Source: an uncultured Tateyamaria sp. (GTDB taxonomy: Bacteria > Pseudomonadota > Alphaproteobacteria > Rhodobacterales > Rhodobacteraceae). From it: DNA of 64,000 nucleotides. The DNA lies in contig NZ_CANNGP010000004.1 in the NCBI RefSeq assembly GCF_947504105.1, positions 1 to 64,000 on the forward strand. The letters are read 5' to 3'. The notes under the pieces were generated by a model. It was not told the DNA's origin. It made no database searches and worked only from the letters and a program-made list of their open reading frames with translations. Shown here piece after piece: positions 42,498 to 52,570 of the stretch. A program made the position numbers and the translations under genes. The number at the start of each line of letters is the position of its first letter. The stretch's first letter is position 1.

Positions 42498-44407
42498 CCG
42501 ACATCTCCATCCGCATCACCGGGCGCGCGGGCCGGATCACCCTGCGGCGTCCCCAAGCGCTCAACGCGATGACCTATGAGATGTGCCTCGCCATCGAAGC
42601 GGCATTGGACGCATGGCGCAGCGATGACAGTGTCGAAGTGGTGGTGTTCGACGCGATCGGCGACCGCGCCTTCTGTTCGGGCGGTGACATTGCCGAACTC
42701 TACGAAACTGGGACCAAGGGCGACTATGCCTACGGCCAGAAATTCTGGGCCGACGAATACCGCCTGAACCACAAAATCTTTCACTACCCCAAGCCGGTGG
42801 TCAGCTTCCTGCCAGGGTTCACCATGGGCGGCGGCGTCGGCATCGGCTGCCACGGGTCGCACCGCGTCGTGGGCGACAGCAGCCAGATCGCCATGCCCGA
42901 ATGCGGCATCGGACTTGTTCCGGATGTGGGCGGGTCGCTAATGCTTGCCCTCGCCCCGGGTCGCCTGGGGGAGTACCTGGGCACGACCGCCGCGCGGATG
43001 AATGCAAGCGACGCGATCTTCGCTGGCTTCGCCGACCACTACGTGGCCGAAGCACATTGGCCCACCCTGATTGCCACGCTTGAGGCGACGGGCGACACAT
43101 CCTGTATCGCTGCCGCCGCCACGGACCCCGCCCCCGGACCGCTTCAACAAGCAATGCCTGACATCGACAAGCACTTTCATGGCGCGTCCCTCAACGATGT
43201 GCTGACCACGCTGCGGGACGAGGACAGCGACTTTGCCCGCGGTACACGCAAGCGCATGGGCCGCAACAGCCCCCTCTCCATGGCGTGCACCATCGAAGCC
43301 CTGCACCGCCTGCGCGGTCCATCGCTGACCTTGGACAAGGCGCTGGACCTTGAATACCGTTTCACCGCCCGAGCAATGGAGCATGGTGACTTCCTTGAAG
43401 GGATCAGGGCGGCCATCATAGACAAGGACCGCACACCGAAATGGCAATACGCCGACGGCACGGTCCCGCCCACAGCGGTCAGCAAGATGCTGATGCCGCT
43501 TGGGGACATGGCACTCAAACTGGGAGGAACGGGCATGAAGATCGGATTTGTTGGGCTGGGCAATATGGGTGCCCCGATGGCCGCGAACCTTGCCAAGGCC
43601 GGGCATACGGTGACCGGGTTCGACGTGGCCGGAACCACGGCCGAAGGGGTCACGAACGCCTCAAGCGCAGCAGAGGCGGCCGCTGATCAGGACATTGTCA
43701 TCACGATGCTGCCGAACGGAAACATCCTGCGCGCGGTAGCCGCCGACGTGATCCCGGCGATGAAAGCGGGCGCCACGCTGATCGACTGTTCGACCGTTGA
43801 TGTGGAAAGCGCGCGTGCGGTCGCCGAACAGGCGGATGCTGCCGGGCTGGGCTGTGTCGATGCGCCGGTGTCAGGTGGCATTGGCGGCGCTGCCGGTGGA
43901 ACGCTCACCTTCATGGCGGGCGGCAGCACCGCGGCTTTCGAAGCCGCCAAGCCCCTCTTCGACATCATGGGCCAGAAGGCCGTGCATTGCGGTGACGCAG
44001 GTGCAGGTCAGGCGGCCAAGATCTGCAACAACATGATCCTGGGCGCCACCATGATCGCCACCTGCGAAGCCTTTGCACTGGCCGACAAGCTGGGGCTGGA
44101 TCGGCAAAAGATGTTCGACGTGGTCAGCACATCATCGGGCTATTCATGGACGATGAACGCCTATTGCCCTGCCCCGGGCGTTGGCCCGCAAAGCCCCGCG
44201 GACAATGGCTACACCCCCGGCTTCGCAGCAGAACTGATGCTGAAAGACCTCGGGCTGAGCCAGCAGGCGGCTGAGGCTGTCGACGCGGACACGCCGATGG
44301 GGCAACGCGCGCTTGAACTCTACCGCCAGTTTGTCGAAAATGAAGGTGGGCTGGGTAAGGATTTCAGCGCAATGCTACCCCGGTTCGAAACCCGGGGGCG
44401 CGACTGA
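42494..44407 (+). CDS. Fused 3-hydroxyisobutyryl-CoA hydrolase / 3-hydroxyisobutyrate dehydrogenase
   Basis: A single 637-aa reading frame joins two complete enzymes of valine catabolism. Residues 1-347 are a HIBCH-type crotonase-fold hydrolase (RPQALNAM, FCSGGDIAELYE, GFTMGGGVGIGCH, MPECGIGLVPDVGGS). Residues 348-637 are 3-hydroxyisobutyrate dehydrogenase MmsB (MKIGFVGLGNMGAPMAANL, DAPVSGGIGGAAGGTL, GAGQAAKICNNM with the catalytic Lys). There is no stop codon between LGDMALKLGGTG and MKIGFV. GGGAGG lies 8 bases before the internal ATG (43535), so a separate MmsB may also be made by internal initiation. The consecutive steps hydroxyisobutyryl-CoA to hydroxyisobutyrate to methylmalonate semialdehyde could be channelled. 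Confidence 0.85.
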   Translation: MTDISIRITGRAGRITLRRPQALNAMTYEMCLAIEAALDAWRSDDSVEVVVFDAIGDRAFCSGGDIAELYETGTKGDYAYGQKFWADEYRLNHKIFHYPKPVVSFLPGFTMGGGVGIGCHGSHRVVGDSSQIAMPECGIGLVPDVGGSLMLALAPGRLGEYLGTTAARMNASDAIFAGFADHYVAEAHWPTLIATLEATGDTSCIAAAATDPAPGPLQQAMPDIDKHFHGASLNDVLTTLRDEDSDFARGTRKRMGRNSPLSMACTIEALHRLRGPSLTLDKALDLEYRFTARAMEHGDFLEGIRAAIIDKDRTPKWQYADGTVPPTAVSKMLMPLGDMALKLGGTGMKIGFVGLGNMGAPMAANLAKAGHTVTGFDVAGTTAEGVTNASSAAEAAADQDIVITMLPNGNILRAVAADVIPAMKAGATLIDCSTVDVESARAVAEQADAAGLGCVDAPVSGGIGGAAGGTLTFMAGGSTAAFEAAKPLFDIMGQKAVHCGDAGAGQAAKICNNMILGATMIATCEAFALADKLGLDRQKMFDVVSTSSGYSWTMNAYCPAPGVGPQSPADNGYTPGFAAELMLKDLGLSQQAAEAVDADTPMGQRALELYRQFVENEGGLGKDFSAMLPRFETRGRD

Positions 44408-44410
44408 CCC

Positions 44411-44497
44411 CTATTTCCCGACGGTGATCAGCAGCAAGACCCCGAACATCACGGGCACCAGACACAAGGCGACGACGATCAGGGCGGATAGTCCCAT
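44411..44497 (-). CDS. 28-aa hydrophobic small protein
   Basis: ATG 44497 to TAG 44411 encodes MGLSALIVVALCLVPVMFG followed by VLLLITVGK, a single membrane helix. The start overlaps the end of the 67-aa gene by 19 bp. Its small size makes the call tentative; the hydrophobic pattern and the overlap support a real micro-protein. Confidence 0.35.
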   Translation of the reverse strand: MGLSALIVVALCLVPVMFGVLLLITVGK

Positions 44498-44682
44498 GTC
44501 GCGATGGCCAGCCCCCACGCGACGACCAACGCCAGTATGACCAACAGAACACGAAGTTCCGGGCCAACCACGGCAGACAACATGGTGGCGCGGCCTCGGA
44601 TATCCTCCGCATCCCGGTCCGCAGAAAACGCGACGGCGGCGTCGGGTTGGTGGTTGTCGTGGTCATGTTTGTGTGGCTCCAT
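44479..44682 (-). CDS. Small membrane protein with His-rich N-terminus
   Basis: A 67-aa protein starting MEPHKHDHDNHQPDAA, with five His in the first 15 residues (possible metal binding), then a basic linker and one strong TM (ELRVLLVILALVVAWGLAIATW). No family was recognised. ATG 44682 is used; a TTG just upstream is in frame. It converges with the valine operon. Confidence 0.5.
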   Translation of the reverse strand: MEPHKHDHDNHQPDAAVAFSADRDAEDIRGRATMLSAVVGPELRVLLVILALVVAWGLAIATWDYPP

Positions 44683-44872
44683 CAACGGTTTCCCATCAGA
44701 TAAGAGGCAACAGACCGCTTTAAATGTGGCATTCTGACCAAAACAATCAGACTTTTTTTAAGATGTCTCTATTGCGGCTGCTACAGGGTGCACATCGGTG
44801 ATGTACATTGTCCCAAGCCGCGCATCCGCCCTGCCCTTCGAACACTCATCCAAAGGTCAACCACGCCGGTGT

Positions 44873-45580
44873 TCAGGACCCCGGCAAACTCACTTGTCCG
44901 CCCGAGCTTTCCTTGACTTTGACATCCATCGGCGCGCCTTCGACATCTATGTCACCGCCACTGGATGCCCTTGCAAACAGGGCGCCAGAGACATGAATCT
45001 CGATATCCGATCCACTGGAGGCTCTTGCATGTGCGTCCCGGCATTCAAGGTCTTCGGCGTCGATATTCGACCCGCTGGAGGCCTCGACCACAAGGGATCC
45101 GCAGGAGCCGCGCACGTCCAGGTCCGAGCCCGAGCTGGCCTTGAGGAACACCGTTTCGGTGTCCAACCCGTCAACATCGACATCGGCACCACTGCTGCTC
45201 ATTGCTTCGAACGCATCGGTAAACGTGCCTGATACTTCGACATCAACCCCGCGACTGCCAATGATCGACGTCAACTCTGGCATATGCACCGTGACGGTAT
45301 AGTAATCGGCCATCCCCATGAGGATCATCGACGATCCACCCTGGCGCTTGATCGACAACGTATCGCCATCCTGTTCCACGAACAAGCGGCGTTCACGCGC
45401 AGTGCCAGAGACATCGGACACAACGCGGTAGTCCGAGCCTGAAAACACCCGGACCGTCACACCATCAGCGGCGATTATCTTGGTAAAACCTGAAAAGTCA
45501 TGAATTGTTTCGCGAGCGGCCAGCGGGGTCGCCAAGGCAACCGCACAGACAGCCGACACGACGTACAAAGGTCGCCTCAT
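44873..45580 (-). CDS. DUF2807 (head GIN domain) exported protein
   Basis: A 235-aa protein with a signal peptide (MRRPLYVVSAVCAVALATPLAARE) and a DUF2807 beta-helix-like domain in which the motif ASSGSD(I/L) or its variants recurs about every 18-19 residues (residues 125-215). Such proteins are predicted adhesin-like or periplasmic right-handed beta-helix proteins with no proved function. ATG 45580 is preferred because GGGAGA lies 7 bases upstream; a GTG two codons earlier abuts that site. Confidence 0.85.
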   Translation of the reverse strand: MRRPLYVVSAVCAVALATPLAARETIHDFSGFTKIIAADGVTVRVFSGSDYRVVSDVSGTARERRLFVEQDGDTLSIKRQGGSSMILMGMADYYTVTVHMPELTSIIGSRGVDVEVSGTFTDAFEAMSSSGADVDVDGLDTETVFLKASSGSDLDVRGSCGSLVVEASSGSNIDAEDLECRDAHARASSGSDIEIHVSGALFARASSGGDIDVEGAPMDVKVKESSGGQVSLPGS

Positions 45581-45654
45581 CTTCACTCTCCCGATATGAA
45601 TACGAAGATGAGATGGTGTTAATCAGATTAACATTCAAGACGCTTGGGGATATT

Positions 45655-48537
45655 TCACTCCGCCGCGACCTTGCGCGGTGCCAACATCGGTTTGAGGTAA
45701 TGGCCCGTGTGGCTCTCAGCCACCTCGGCGACCTCTTCCGGCGTCCCTGTCGCAACCACCTGCCCGCCGCCATCGCCACCCTCGGGTCCGATATCGATGA
45801 TGTGGTCGGCGGTCTTCACGACATCCAGATTGTGTTCGATCACTACGACCGAGTTGCCCTGATCCACCAATTCATGCAGCACTTCCAACAGCTTGCGTAC
45901 ATCTTCGAAGTGCAGCCCTGTGGTTGGCTCATCGAGGATATAGAGCGTCCGGCCAGTCGACCGTTTCGAAAGCTCTTTCGACAACTTCACCCGCTGCGCC
46001 TCGCCCCCCGACAAGGTCGTCGCCTGCTGTCCCACCTTGATGTAACCAAGGCCCACACGCATCAGCGCATCCATCTTTTCGCGGATCGACGGGACCGCCT
46101 GGAAAAACCCCTGCGCATCCTCGACCGTCATACCCAGCACATCAGCAATGGACTTGCCCTTGAACTTGATCTCTAGCGTTTCACGGTTGTACCGCGCGCC
46201 TTTGCACGTCTCGCACTCGACATAAACATCCGGCAGAAAGTGCATCTCGATCTTGATGACACCATCACCCTGACAGGCCTCGCACCGCCCGCCCTTCACG
46301 TTGAAGGAAAAACGTCCCGGCTTATAGCCGCGGGCCTTGGCCTCCGGCAGCCCCGCAAACCAGTCGCGAATGGGCGTGAAGGCCCCGGTATAGGTCGCCG
46401 GGTTCGAACGTGGGGTGCGCCCGATGGGCCGTTGGTCTATGTCGATCACCTTGTCCAGATGCTCTAGCCCCTTGATCGTCTCGCAGGGCGCAGATGTCTG
46501 GCGCGAACCGTTCAGTGCCATCGATGCCGTCTTGAACAGCGTTTCAATCGTCAGAGTGGACTTGCCCCCACCCGACACGCCCGTCACACAGACAAATTTG
46601 CCCAGTGGGAAATCGACAGTCACGTTTTGCAAGTTATTGCCCGTCGCCTTGACGACTGTGACCTTCTTCTTGCCCTTCTTACCCTTGCGACGCTCTGTCG
46701 GCACCGCGATCTCTCGCTTACCAGACAGATAGTCGCCCGTAATGGACCCGCTGGCGGCCAGCACATCCGGCGTCCCATGCGCTACGACCTGCCCACCATG
46801 CACACCGGCACCCGGACCAATGTCGAAGACATAGTCCGCCTCGCGAATGGCCTCCTCGTCATGCTCAACGACAATGACGGTGTTGCCTTGGTCCCGCAGG
46901 TTCTTGAGCGTACCCAAAAGCCTGTCGTTGTCTCGCTGATGCAGACCAATCGACGGCTCATCCAACACATAGAGAACACCGGTCAAACCGGACCCGATTT
47001 GCGAGGCCAGCCGAATGCGTTGACTTTCGCCACCACTTAACGTGCCACTTGAGCGTGACATCGTAAGATACTCAAGACCCACATTATTCAGGAACCCAAG
47101 CCGCTCGCGGATCTCCTTCAGAATGGCGCGCGCAATCTCGTTGTTCTGGTCTGTCAGATGCTCCGGCACAGTCTGACACCAGTCAAAGGCCTCGCGGATC
47201 GACATCTCGACCACCTGGCCGACGTGCAGCAGCCGATCCGGCTCGTCTCGTGGCCCAATCTTCACCGCCAACGCTTCGGGCCGCAGGCGGAACCCGCCAC
47301 AATCGCCACAAGGACGGTTGTTCTGGTAGCGCTCGAATTCCTCGCGGATCCAGTTGGAATCCGTCTCGCGATAGCGGCGCTCCATATTGGGGATCACCCC
47401 CTCGAACACGCGCGTCACCTGATAAACGCGCCCGCCCTCGTCATACCGGAACGGGATCTCCTCATCACCGGAGCCGTACAGGAACACCTGCTTCACATGC
47501 GCTGGCAGGTCCTTCCACTTGGTCTGCGGGTCGAACTCGTAGTGGGCCGCAATCGCCTCAATGGTCTGCAGGAAGTACGGAGACTTCCCCTTGCGCCATG
47601 GCGCCAATGCTCCGTCATAGACCTTCAGCGTCTGGTCCGGCACCACCAACCGCTCGTCAAAGAACAACTCATGCCCCAACCCGTCGCAGGACGGGCACGC
47701 CCCAAACGGCGCGTTGAACGAGAACAGGCGTGGTTCAATCTCGGGGATCGTGAAGCCACTCACCGGACAGGCGAATTTCTCGGAAAAAGTCGTACGCTCC
47801 GGTTCACCTTCGCTCGGAGCCGTCTCAAGGATCGCAATCCCATCGGCCAAATCCAGCGCCGTCCGCAGCGAATCTGCTAAACGCGTTTCCAGCCCCTCGC
47901 GCACAACGATCCGGTCTACCACCACGTCAATGTCATGGCGGAACTTCTTGTCCAGCGTCGGCGGCTCGTCCAGTTCATAGAATTCGCCATCGACCTTCAC
48001 ACGCTGAAAGCCCTGCTTGCGCAGCTCCAGGAACTCCTTGCGGTACTCACCCTTCCGGTCGCGGATGATGGGGGCCAGAAGATAGGCGCGCGTCCCCTCC
48101 TCCATCGTCATGATGCGGTCCACCATGTCCTGCACCTGCTGCGCCTCGATCGGCTTGCCAGTGGCAGGCGAATAGGGTGTACCCACGCGGGCAAAGAGCA
48201 GACGCATGTAGTCGTAGATTTCAGTCACAGTGCCAACAGTCGATCGAGGATTCTTCGACGTCGTCTTCTGCTCAATCGAAATCGCGGGACTCAGGCCTGA
48301 AATGTGATCCACATCCGGCTTCTGCATCATGTCCAGGAACTGACGCGCATAGGCCGATAGTGATTCCACGTAGCGGCGCTGCCCCTCGGCATATATCGTA
48401 TCGAAGGCCAGCGATGACTTGCCCGACCCGGAAAGCCCAGTGATCACAACCAGTTGGTCGCGCGGGATATCCACGTCGATGGACTTGAGGTTGTGCTCGC
48501 GCGCGCCGCGTACCTCGATATTCTTCTGCTCGGCCAT
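45655..48537 (-). CDS. uvrA: Excinuclease ABC subunit A
   Basis: A 960-aa UvrA with two ABC ATPase modules ([23 protein letters not shown] and [16 protein letters not shown]), two signature motifs ([27 protein letters not shown]), zinc-binding Cys pairs ([26 protein letters not shown]) and linked Walker B segments ([24 protein letters not shown]). It recognises DNA damage in nucleotide excision repair. A LexA-type SOS box lies 66 bp upstream of ATG 48537, inside the preceding gene. Confidence 0.97.
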   Translation of the reverse strand: MAEQKNIEVRGAREHNLKSIDVDIPRDQLVVITGLSGSGKSSLAFDTIYAEGQRRYVESLSAYARQFLDMMQKPDVDHISGLSPAISIEQKTTSKNPRSTVGTVTEIYDYMRLLFARVGTPYSPATGKPIEAQQVQDMVDRIMTMEEGTRAYLLAPIIRDRKGEYRKEFLELRKQGFQRVKVDGEFYELDEPPTLDKKFRHDIDVVVDRIVVREGLETRLADSLRTALDLADGIAILETAPSEGEPERTTFSEKFACPVSGFTIPEIEPRLFSFNAPFGACPSCDGLGHELFFDERLVVPDQTLKVYDGALAPWRKGKSPYFLQTIEAIAAHYEFDPQTKWKDLPAHVKQVFLYGSGDEEIPFRYDEGGRVYQVTRVFEGVIPNMERRYRETDSNWIREEFERYQNNRPCGDCGGFRLRPEALAVKIGPRDEPDRLLHVGQVVEMSIREAFDWCQTVPEHLTDQNNEIARAILKEIRERLGFLNNVGLEYLTMSRSSGTLSGGESQRIRLASQIGSGLTGVLYVLDEPSIGLHQRDNDRLLGTLKNLRDQGNTVIVVEHDEEAIREADYVFDIGPGAGVHGGQVVAHGTPDVLAASGSITGDYLSGKREIAVPTERRKGKKGKKKVTVVKATGNNLQNVTVDFPLGKFVCVTGVSGGGKSTLTIETLFKTASMALNGSRQTSAPCETIKGLEHLDKVIDIDQRPIGRTPRSNPATYTGAFTPIRDWFAGLPEAKARGYKPGRFSFNVKGGRCEACQGDGVIKIEMHFLPDVYVECETCKGARYNRETLEIKFKGKSIADVLGMTVEDAQGFFQAVPSIREKMDALMRVGLGYIKVGQQATTLSGGEAQRVKLSKELSKRSTGRTLYILDEPTTGLHFEDVRKLLEVLHELVDQGNSVVVIEHNLDVVKTADHIIDIGPEGGDGGGQVVATGTPEEVAEVAESHTGHYLKPMLAPRKVAAE

Positions 48538-48570
48538 ATCAGCCCCCCGGATTAACGGTTTGTACATAGG

Positions 48571-49794
48571 TCAGATGGCCGAAACAGCCAATGAAAAAAT
48601 GAGAACATGTCGTGAACATGTCGTTTGCTGACGGATGATGTCAGTACGCCGCCGCACAGCCATCCACGCATGGACCGCAATTCCGCATCCAAAGACGGCA
48701 ATACAGGTCCAGACAAGCCCCGGAAAGCCCGCAACACCCAACACGACAAGCAACACAGGCGTGCCCAGCGTGTTGCCCAGATTGCCCGTCTGCGCCAGCC
48801 CTCCATAGGCCTGTGATTGATGCGCTGCCGTCTCGTTCAACTGGGGCACAGCCGCAAAACTTGCGCCTTGCACAAGACCCAAGGCCCCCGCCAGCGCCAG
48901 ACAGGCCACGGGCAATCCGGGCGCTGCCCAAAGCCACAAAAGCGAGATGATGCACAGAACGAATCCGATCTGCACAAGCATCACCGCTGACATGAACCGC
49001 ATCGCAAAGACCCCAAGCGTCAGCGATACGGCAATCGAGGTCAGCGGCATCGCCCCCATGACCCAGGCGCGCCATTCAAGTGCTATGTAGGGCGGCAGCA
49101 CCGTCAGGATCGCAAGGAAGCAAAACGTATAGAACATCCAACCTGCCCCCGGCGCGGCAATGCTGGGCGATCGATAGATCGCAACGTGATCCCGCATGAT
49201 ACCATGCAGGGATAGCGCGCCCTCTGGCGGCACCTCAAGCGGGCGCAGGAACACACCAAGGATAACCGCGAAGACGGCCAGCCAAATGGAATGAGCAACG
49301 AACAGCGCAGGCACACCCATCGCATCCACAAGCGGCAGGCCAAGGGCGACCAATAGGGTGAAGGCAACAGAAAAGAACGTGCTCCACAGTGTCAGGGTAA
49401 AGCCGCGATGCCGCTCGGCACTCAGCTGCGCGATAAGCGTAGGCGCGGCAACAACCATCGCCAGATGCGACACGCCCTCAAGCGCACGGCTCACCAGCAT
49501 CAAGGGCAAGCTCGGCAATGTCGCCTGATAAAGTGACAGCGCCGCACCCGCCCAAAGCGCCCACAGCATCGCCCGCCGATACCGGATACGAGCGACAACA
49601 AGGCCCGCAACAACCCCCAGAAGAATACCAAGCAACCCAACAAGGGACACGGTGAACCCCAGCGCCGCACCCGCGTCGGGATAAACAGCAGGCAGCTTGT
49701 CAAAGATCACAGATATCTTGGCATATTGTCCCGCTGCACCCAGCCCCGCCCCCCACAGGGCAAAGACAAGGGGGAATGAAGTGCGGTCGCTCAT
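48571..49794 (-). CDS. MFS transporter
   Basis: A 407-aa protein with about 12 likely membrane helices, of the major facilitator superfamily ([32 protein letters not shown], motif A-like). The substrate is unknown. Its last codons ([16 protein letters not shown]) contain the LexA box of the downstream uvrA, and this tail may not be part of the transporter fold. It ends 33 bp before the uvrA ATG. Confidence 0.85.
   Translation of the reverse strand: MSDRTSFPLVFALWGAGLGAAGQYAKISVIFDKLPAVYPDAGAALGFTVSLVGLLGILLGVVAGLVVARIRYRRAMLWALWAGAALSLYQATLPSLPLMLVSRALEGVSHLAMVVAAPTLIAQLSAERHRGFTLTLWSTFFSVAFTLLVALGLPLVDAMGVPALFVAHSIWLAVFAVILGVFLRPLEVPPEGALSLHGIMRDHVAIYRSPSIAAPGAGWMFYTFCFLAILTVLPPYIALEWRAWVMGAMPLTSIAVSLTLGVFAMRFMSAVMLVQIGFVLCIISLLWLWAAPGLPVACLALAGALGLVQGASFAAVPQLNETAAHQSQAYGGLAQTGNLGNTLGTPVLLVVLGVAGFPGLVWTCIAVFGCGIAVHAWMAVRRRTDIIRQQTTCSRHVLIFSLAVSAI
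48603..48617 (-). promoter_or_regulatory. LexA (SOS) box of uvrA
   Basis: GTTCACGACATGTTC on the minus strand (GAAC-N7-GAAC on plus) matches the alphaproteobacterial LexA box GTTC-N7-GTTC exactly. It lies 66 bp upstream of the uvrA start and inside the last codons of the MFS gene. Confidence 0.8.
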
Positions 49795-49881
49795 CTGTCC
49801 GGGCTACGCCTGAACGTCAGGGGCTGCAAGGCCACTTTCTGTGCATCGTGCGCGACCTGCATGTGTGGGCTGGTCCCGGCC

Positions 49882-50283
49882 TCAGCCTGCGCCTTCGGCG
49901 ACCAGAACCAGCGTTGGTATTCCACCAGACCCAAAGACGCGGACATGGACGTATTTGCTGCCATATTGCGCCAGCGAAGACGGCAGATATTCCGAGCCCG
50001 CTGCCAATTGACAGGTCGTCGCAATGCGCGCACGCGCCACCCGATCTGCAAAGATCGGATCCCAATCATCCCCATCATGACGAATGCCAAAACGGTGGTA
50101 GTTGGCGCGGTCCTGCTGAACGACCGCGCAGAAATCACCAAGTGGTACGCCACGCGAATTGCTCAGATCAGCACCCACCAGCATCGTGTAATATTCGGCG
50201 ATAAGCTGCTGTGCTTTGGAAGGAACTGCAGAGGTAAACACGGAAGCGGCCGCGATCAAAAGACTTGCGCAAAAAAGCTTCAT
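49882..50283 (-). CDS. Exported hypothetical protein
   Basis: A 133-aa protein with a signal peptide (MKLFCASLLIAAASVFTSAVPSKA) and a mature part without recognised motif (LIAEYYTMLVGADLSNSRGVPLGDFCAVVQQDRANYH...). Two Cys residues in the mature region could form a disulfide. ATG 50283 is chosen at the signal peptide. It lies between lpdA and the MFS gene on the same strand. Confidence 0.65.
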   Translation of the reverse strand: MKLFCASLLIAAASVFTSAVPSKAQQLIAEYYTMLVGADLSNSRGVPLGDFCAVVQQDRANYHRFGIRHDGDDWDPIFADRVARARIATTCQLAAGSEYLPSSLAQYGSKYVHVRVFGSGGIPTLVLVAEGAG

Positions 50284-50351
50284 ATCAATCTTCCCAAAAT
50301 AGAATGGCCGCAGAATAGCGGCCATTCGTGATTACGGAAAGTCGCAGTGCC

Positions 50352-51749
50352 TTACATGTGGATCACACGATCATAGGCGTCGAGCACGCTCTCGTGCATC
50401 ATCTCTGACAGCGTCGGGTGCGGGAAGACGGCGTGCATCAGGTCTTCTTCCGTCGTCTCAAGCGCCTGCCCAACAACGTAGCCCTGGATCAGCTCGGTCA
50501 CCTCGGCACCGATCATATGTGCACCCAGCAATTCACCCGTTTTGGCGTCGAAAACGGTCTTGATCATGCCCTCGGGCTCGCCCAGGGCGATCGCCTTGCC
50601 GTTGCCGATGAAAGGGAACTTACCGACCTTCAACGTATAGCCCGCCTCTTTGGCCGCTGCTTCGGTCAGGCCGACGCTTGCCACCTGTGGATGACAATAG
50701 GTGCAGCCCGCGATGGAGTTGGGTTTGATCGGATGAACGTCGTTCTTGCCAGCGATCAGCTCGGCCACCATGACGCCTTCATGCGACGCCTTGTGCGCCA
50801 ACCACGGGGCACCCGCGATATCGCCGATGGCGTACACGCCTTCCACGCCCGTGCGACAGTATTCGTCCGTCACCACATGGGTGCGGTCCACTTTCACGCC
50901 AAGCTTCTCAAGTCCCAGCCCCTCGACATTGCCGACAATACCAACAGCGGAAATCACGGTGTCAAAGTCATGCTTTTCGACCTTGCCGCCCACCTCAATA
51001 TGGGCCGTCACCTTACCCTTGGCGCGATCCAACTGCTTGACCATGGCTTTCTGCATGATCTTCATGCCCTGCTTTTCAAAGGCCTTCTTGGCAAAGGCCG
51101 AAATCTCGGCATCCTCGACTGGCAACACACGGTCCATAACCTCGACCACCGTCGTGTCAGCGCCCAACGTGTTGTAGAAACTGGCAAACTCGATCCCGAT
51201 GGCGCCCGACCCGATCACCAGCAGCTTCTTCGGCATCCGCTTCGGCGTCAGCGCCGCCCGGTAGGTCCAGACCAGATCGCCATCCGCCTCGAGCCCCGGC
51301 AATTCCCGCGCCCGCGCACCGGTCGCAAGGATGATGCTCTTGGCCGTCAATTCCTCGGTTCCCTTGTCGGTCTTGACGCTGACCTTGCCTTTGGACGGAA
51401 CCGTGCCCTCACCCATGATGACGGTCACCTTGTTTTTCTTCAGCAGATGTTGAACACCGCCGGACAGCTGCCCCGCCACCTTGCGGGAGCGTTCAACAAC
51501 AGCGGGCAGATCATAGTCCACACCAGTCGCCTTCAGGCCAAACTCCTTGGCGCGGTGCATCAGGTGAAACACTTCCGAGCTGCGCAACATCGCCTTGGTT
51601 GGGATGCAACCCCAGTTCAGACAGATACCGCCAAGATTCTCGCGCTCCACAACGCAGGTGTTCAGCCCCAGTTGGGCTGCACGAATGGCCGCCACATACC
51701 CGCCAGGGCCGGACCCGACCACCACCACGTCAAAGGATTTCGCCGCCAT
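50352..51749 (-). CDS. lpdA: Dihydrolipoyl dehydrogenase
   Basis: A 465-aa FAD disulfide oxidoreductase: GSGPGGYVAAIRAAQLG, redox pair Cys43/Cys48 (GGICLNWGCIPTKA), the NAD-binding GSGAIGIEFASF, and the C-terminal active-site HPHPTLSE region with catalytic His. It reoxidises the lipoyl groups of 2-oxo acid dehydrogenase complexes. An inverted repeat TAGTTTA-CCGT-TAAACTA lies 33 bp upstream. No E1/E2 gene adjoins it. Confidence 0.95.
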   Translation of the reverse strand: MAAKSFDVVVVGSGPGGYVAAIRAAQLGLNTCVVERENLGGICLNWGCIPTKAMLRSSEVFHLMHRAKEFGLKATGVDYDLPAVVERSRKVAGQLSGGVQHLLKKNKVTVIMGEGTVPSKGKVSVKTDKGTEELTAKSIILATGARARELPGLEADGDLVWTYRAALTPKRMPKKLLVIGSGAIGIEFASFYNTLGADTTVVEVMDRVLPVEDAEISAFAKKAFEKQGMKIMQKAMVKQLDRAKGKVTAHIEVGGKVEKHDFDTVISAVGIVGNVEGLGLEKLGVKVDRTHVVTDEYCRTGVEGVYAIGDIAGAPWLAHKASHEGVMVAELIAGKNDVHPIKPNSIAGCTYCHPQVASVGLTEAAAKEAGYTLKVGKFPFIGNGKAIALGEPEGMIKTVFDAKTGELLGAHMIGAEVTELIQGYVVGQALETTEEDLMHAVFPHPTLSEMMHESVLDAYDRVIHM

Positions 51750-51781
51750 TTCAATGCCCTCGCCAAACGTTGTGCCAAATT

Positions 51782-51799
51782 TAGTTTACCGTTAAACTA
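51782..51799. promoter_or_regulatory. Inverted repeat upstream of lpdA
   Basis: TAGTTTA-CCGT-TAAACTA is a perfect 7-bp inverted repeat starting 33 bp before the lpdA start codon. It is a candidate operator; the regulator is not identified. Confidence 0.4.
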
Positions 51800-51894
51800 C
51801 TTCTGGAAACTTCACAACGAAAGCATGGCGCGACAAATCGCCTGACGCAAGGGAAGCCTTGCGCCATTCACTCACTTAAGTGGCGGAAAGAGGA

Positions 51895-52473
51895 TCAGGC
51901 GGCCTTGTCGGTCTGCAAACCGCGCAACACGGCGCCGTAACCACCCGCATCCAAATGCGCTTTCTCGGCCACTGTCGTGGCCCGACCCAAGACGGTATTG
52001 CGGTGAGGAAAACGACCGAACTGACGGATCACCTCGCGATGGGCACGGGCGTGCAGAAGGAACTCGTCATCCTGCAACCGCTCGCAGATCAGGCGCACAG
52101 CGCGATCCTGGTCACACAGGTTTTCAGAATGCTCAAGCGGCATGTAGAAGAATTGCCGTGCCGGCGCATCGATCCGCATGTCCCACCCTTTGGCAATTGC
52201 GGATTTTGCTGCCGCAAGTGCTGCCTTGTCCGTGGAAAAGGCGGCAGCATCATCGCGAAACATATTGCGTGGAAACTGATCGGTCAGAATGACATAGGCC
52301 AGCGCACCGGACGGATATGTCAACCACAAGGCAAACTTGCCCTCGGTCGCAGCCTTCCATGCCTCACCAAAACGGTCACGTATGGACTGATCCAATGCTG
52401 CGTCGGTTTTGAACCATGCCTCCGGTGTGCACTCATCTAACCAGAACCGTAATACTTCGTCCGGACCAACCAT
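51895..52473 (-). CDS. DUF924 family protein
   Basis: A 192-aa protein with DUF924 hallmarks (FWLDECTPEAWFKTDAALDQSIRDRFGEAWKAATEGKFALWLTYPSGALAYVILTDQFPRNMFR..., HSENLCDQD, IRQFGRFPHRN). The fold is TPR-like helical; no biochemical role is known. It is the last gene of the minus-strand set that starts at 58427. Confidence 0.9.
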   Translation of the reverse strand: MVGPDEVLRFWLDECTPEAWFKTDAALDQSIRDRFGEAWKAATEGKFALWLTYPSGALAYVILTDQFPRNMFRDDAAAFSTDKAALAAAKSAIAKGWDMRIDAPARQFFYMPLEHSENLCDQDRAVRLICERLQDDEFLLHARAHREVIRQFGRFPHRNTVLGRATTVAEKAHLDAGGYGAVLRGLQTDKAA

Positions 52474-52570
52474 GGTTTATCTCCCGCTTCCCATGCCCCG
52501 TAATCAGATCGTTACATAAGTTTTCCACAGACCCCAATCACGAAATACGACAGGTGCGACACATTGCAGG

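Noticed and set aside
44408-44872. Additional plus-strand genes after the valine operon
   Set aside because: Plus-strand frames here lack ribosome binding sites and protein-like composition; the minus-strand small membrane proteins explain the region better.
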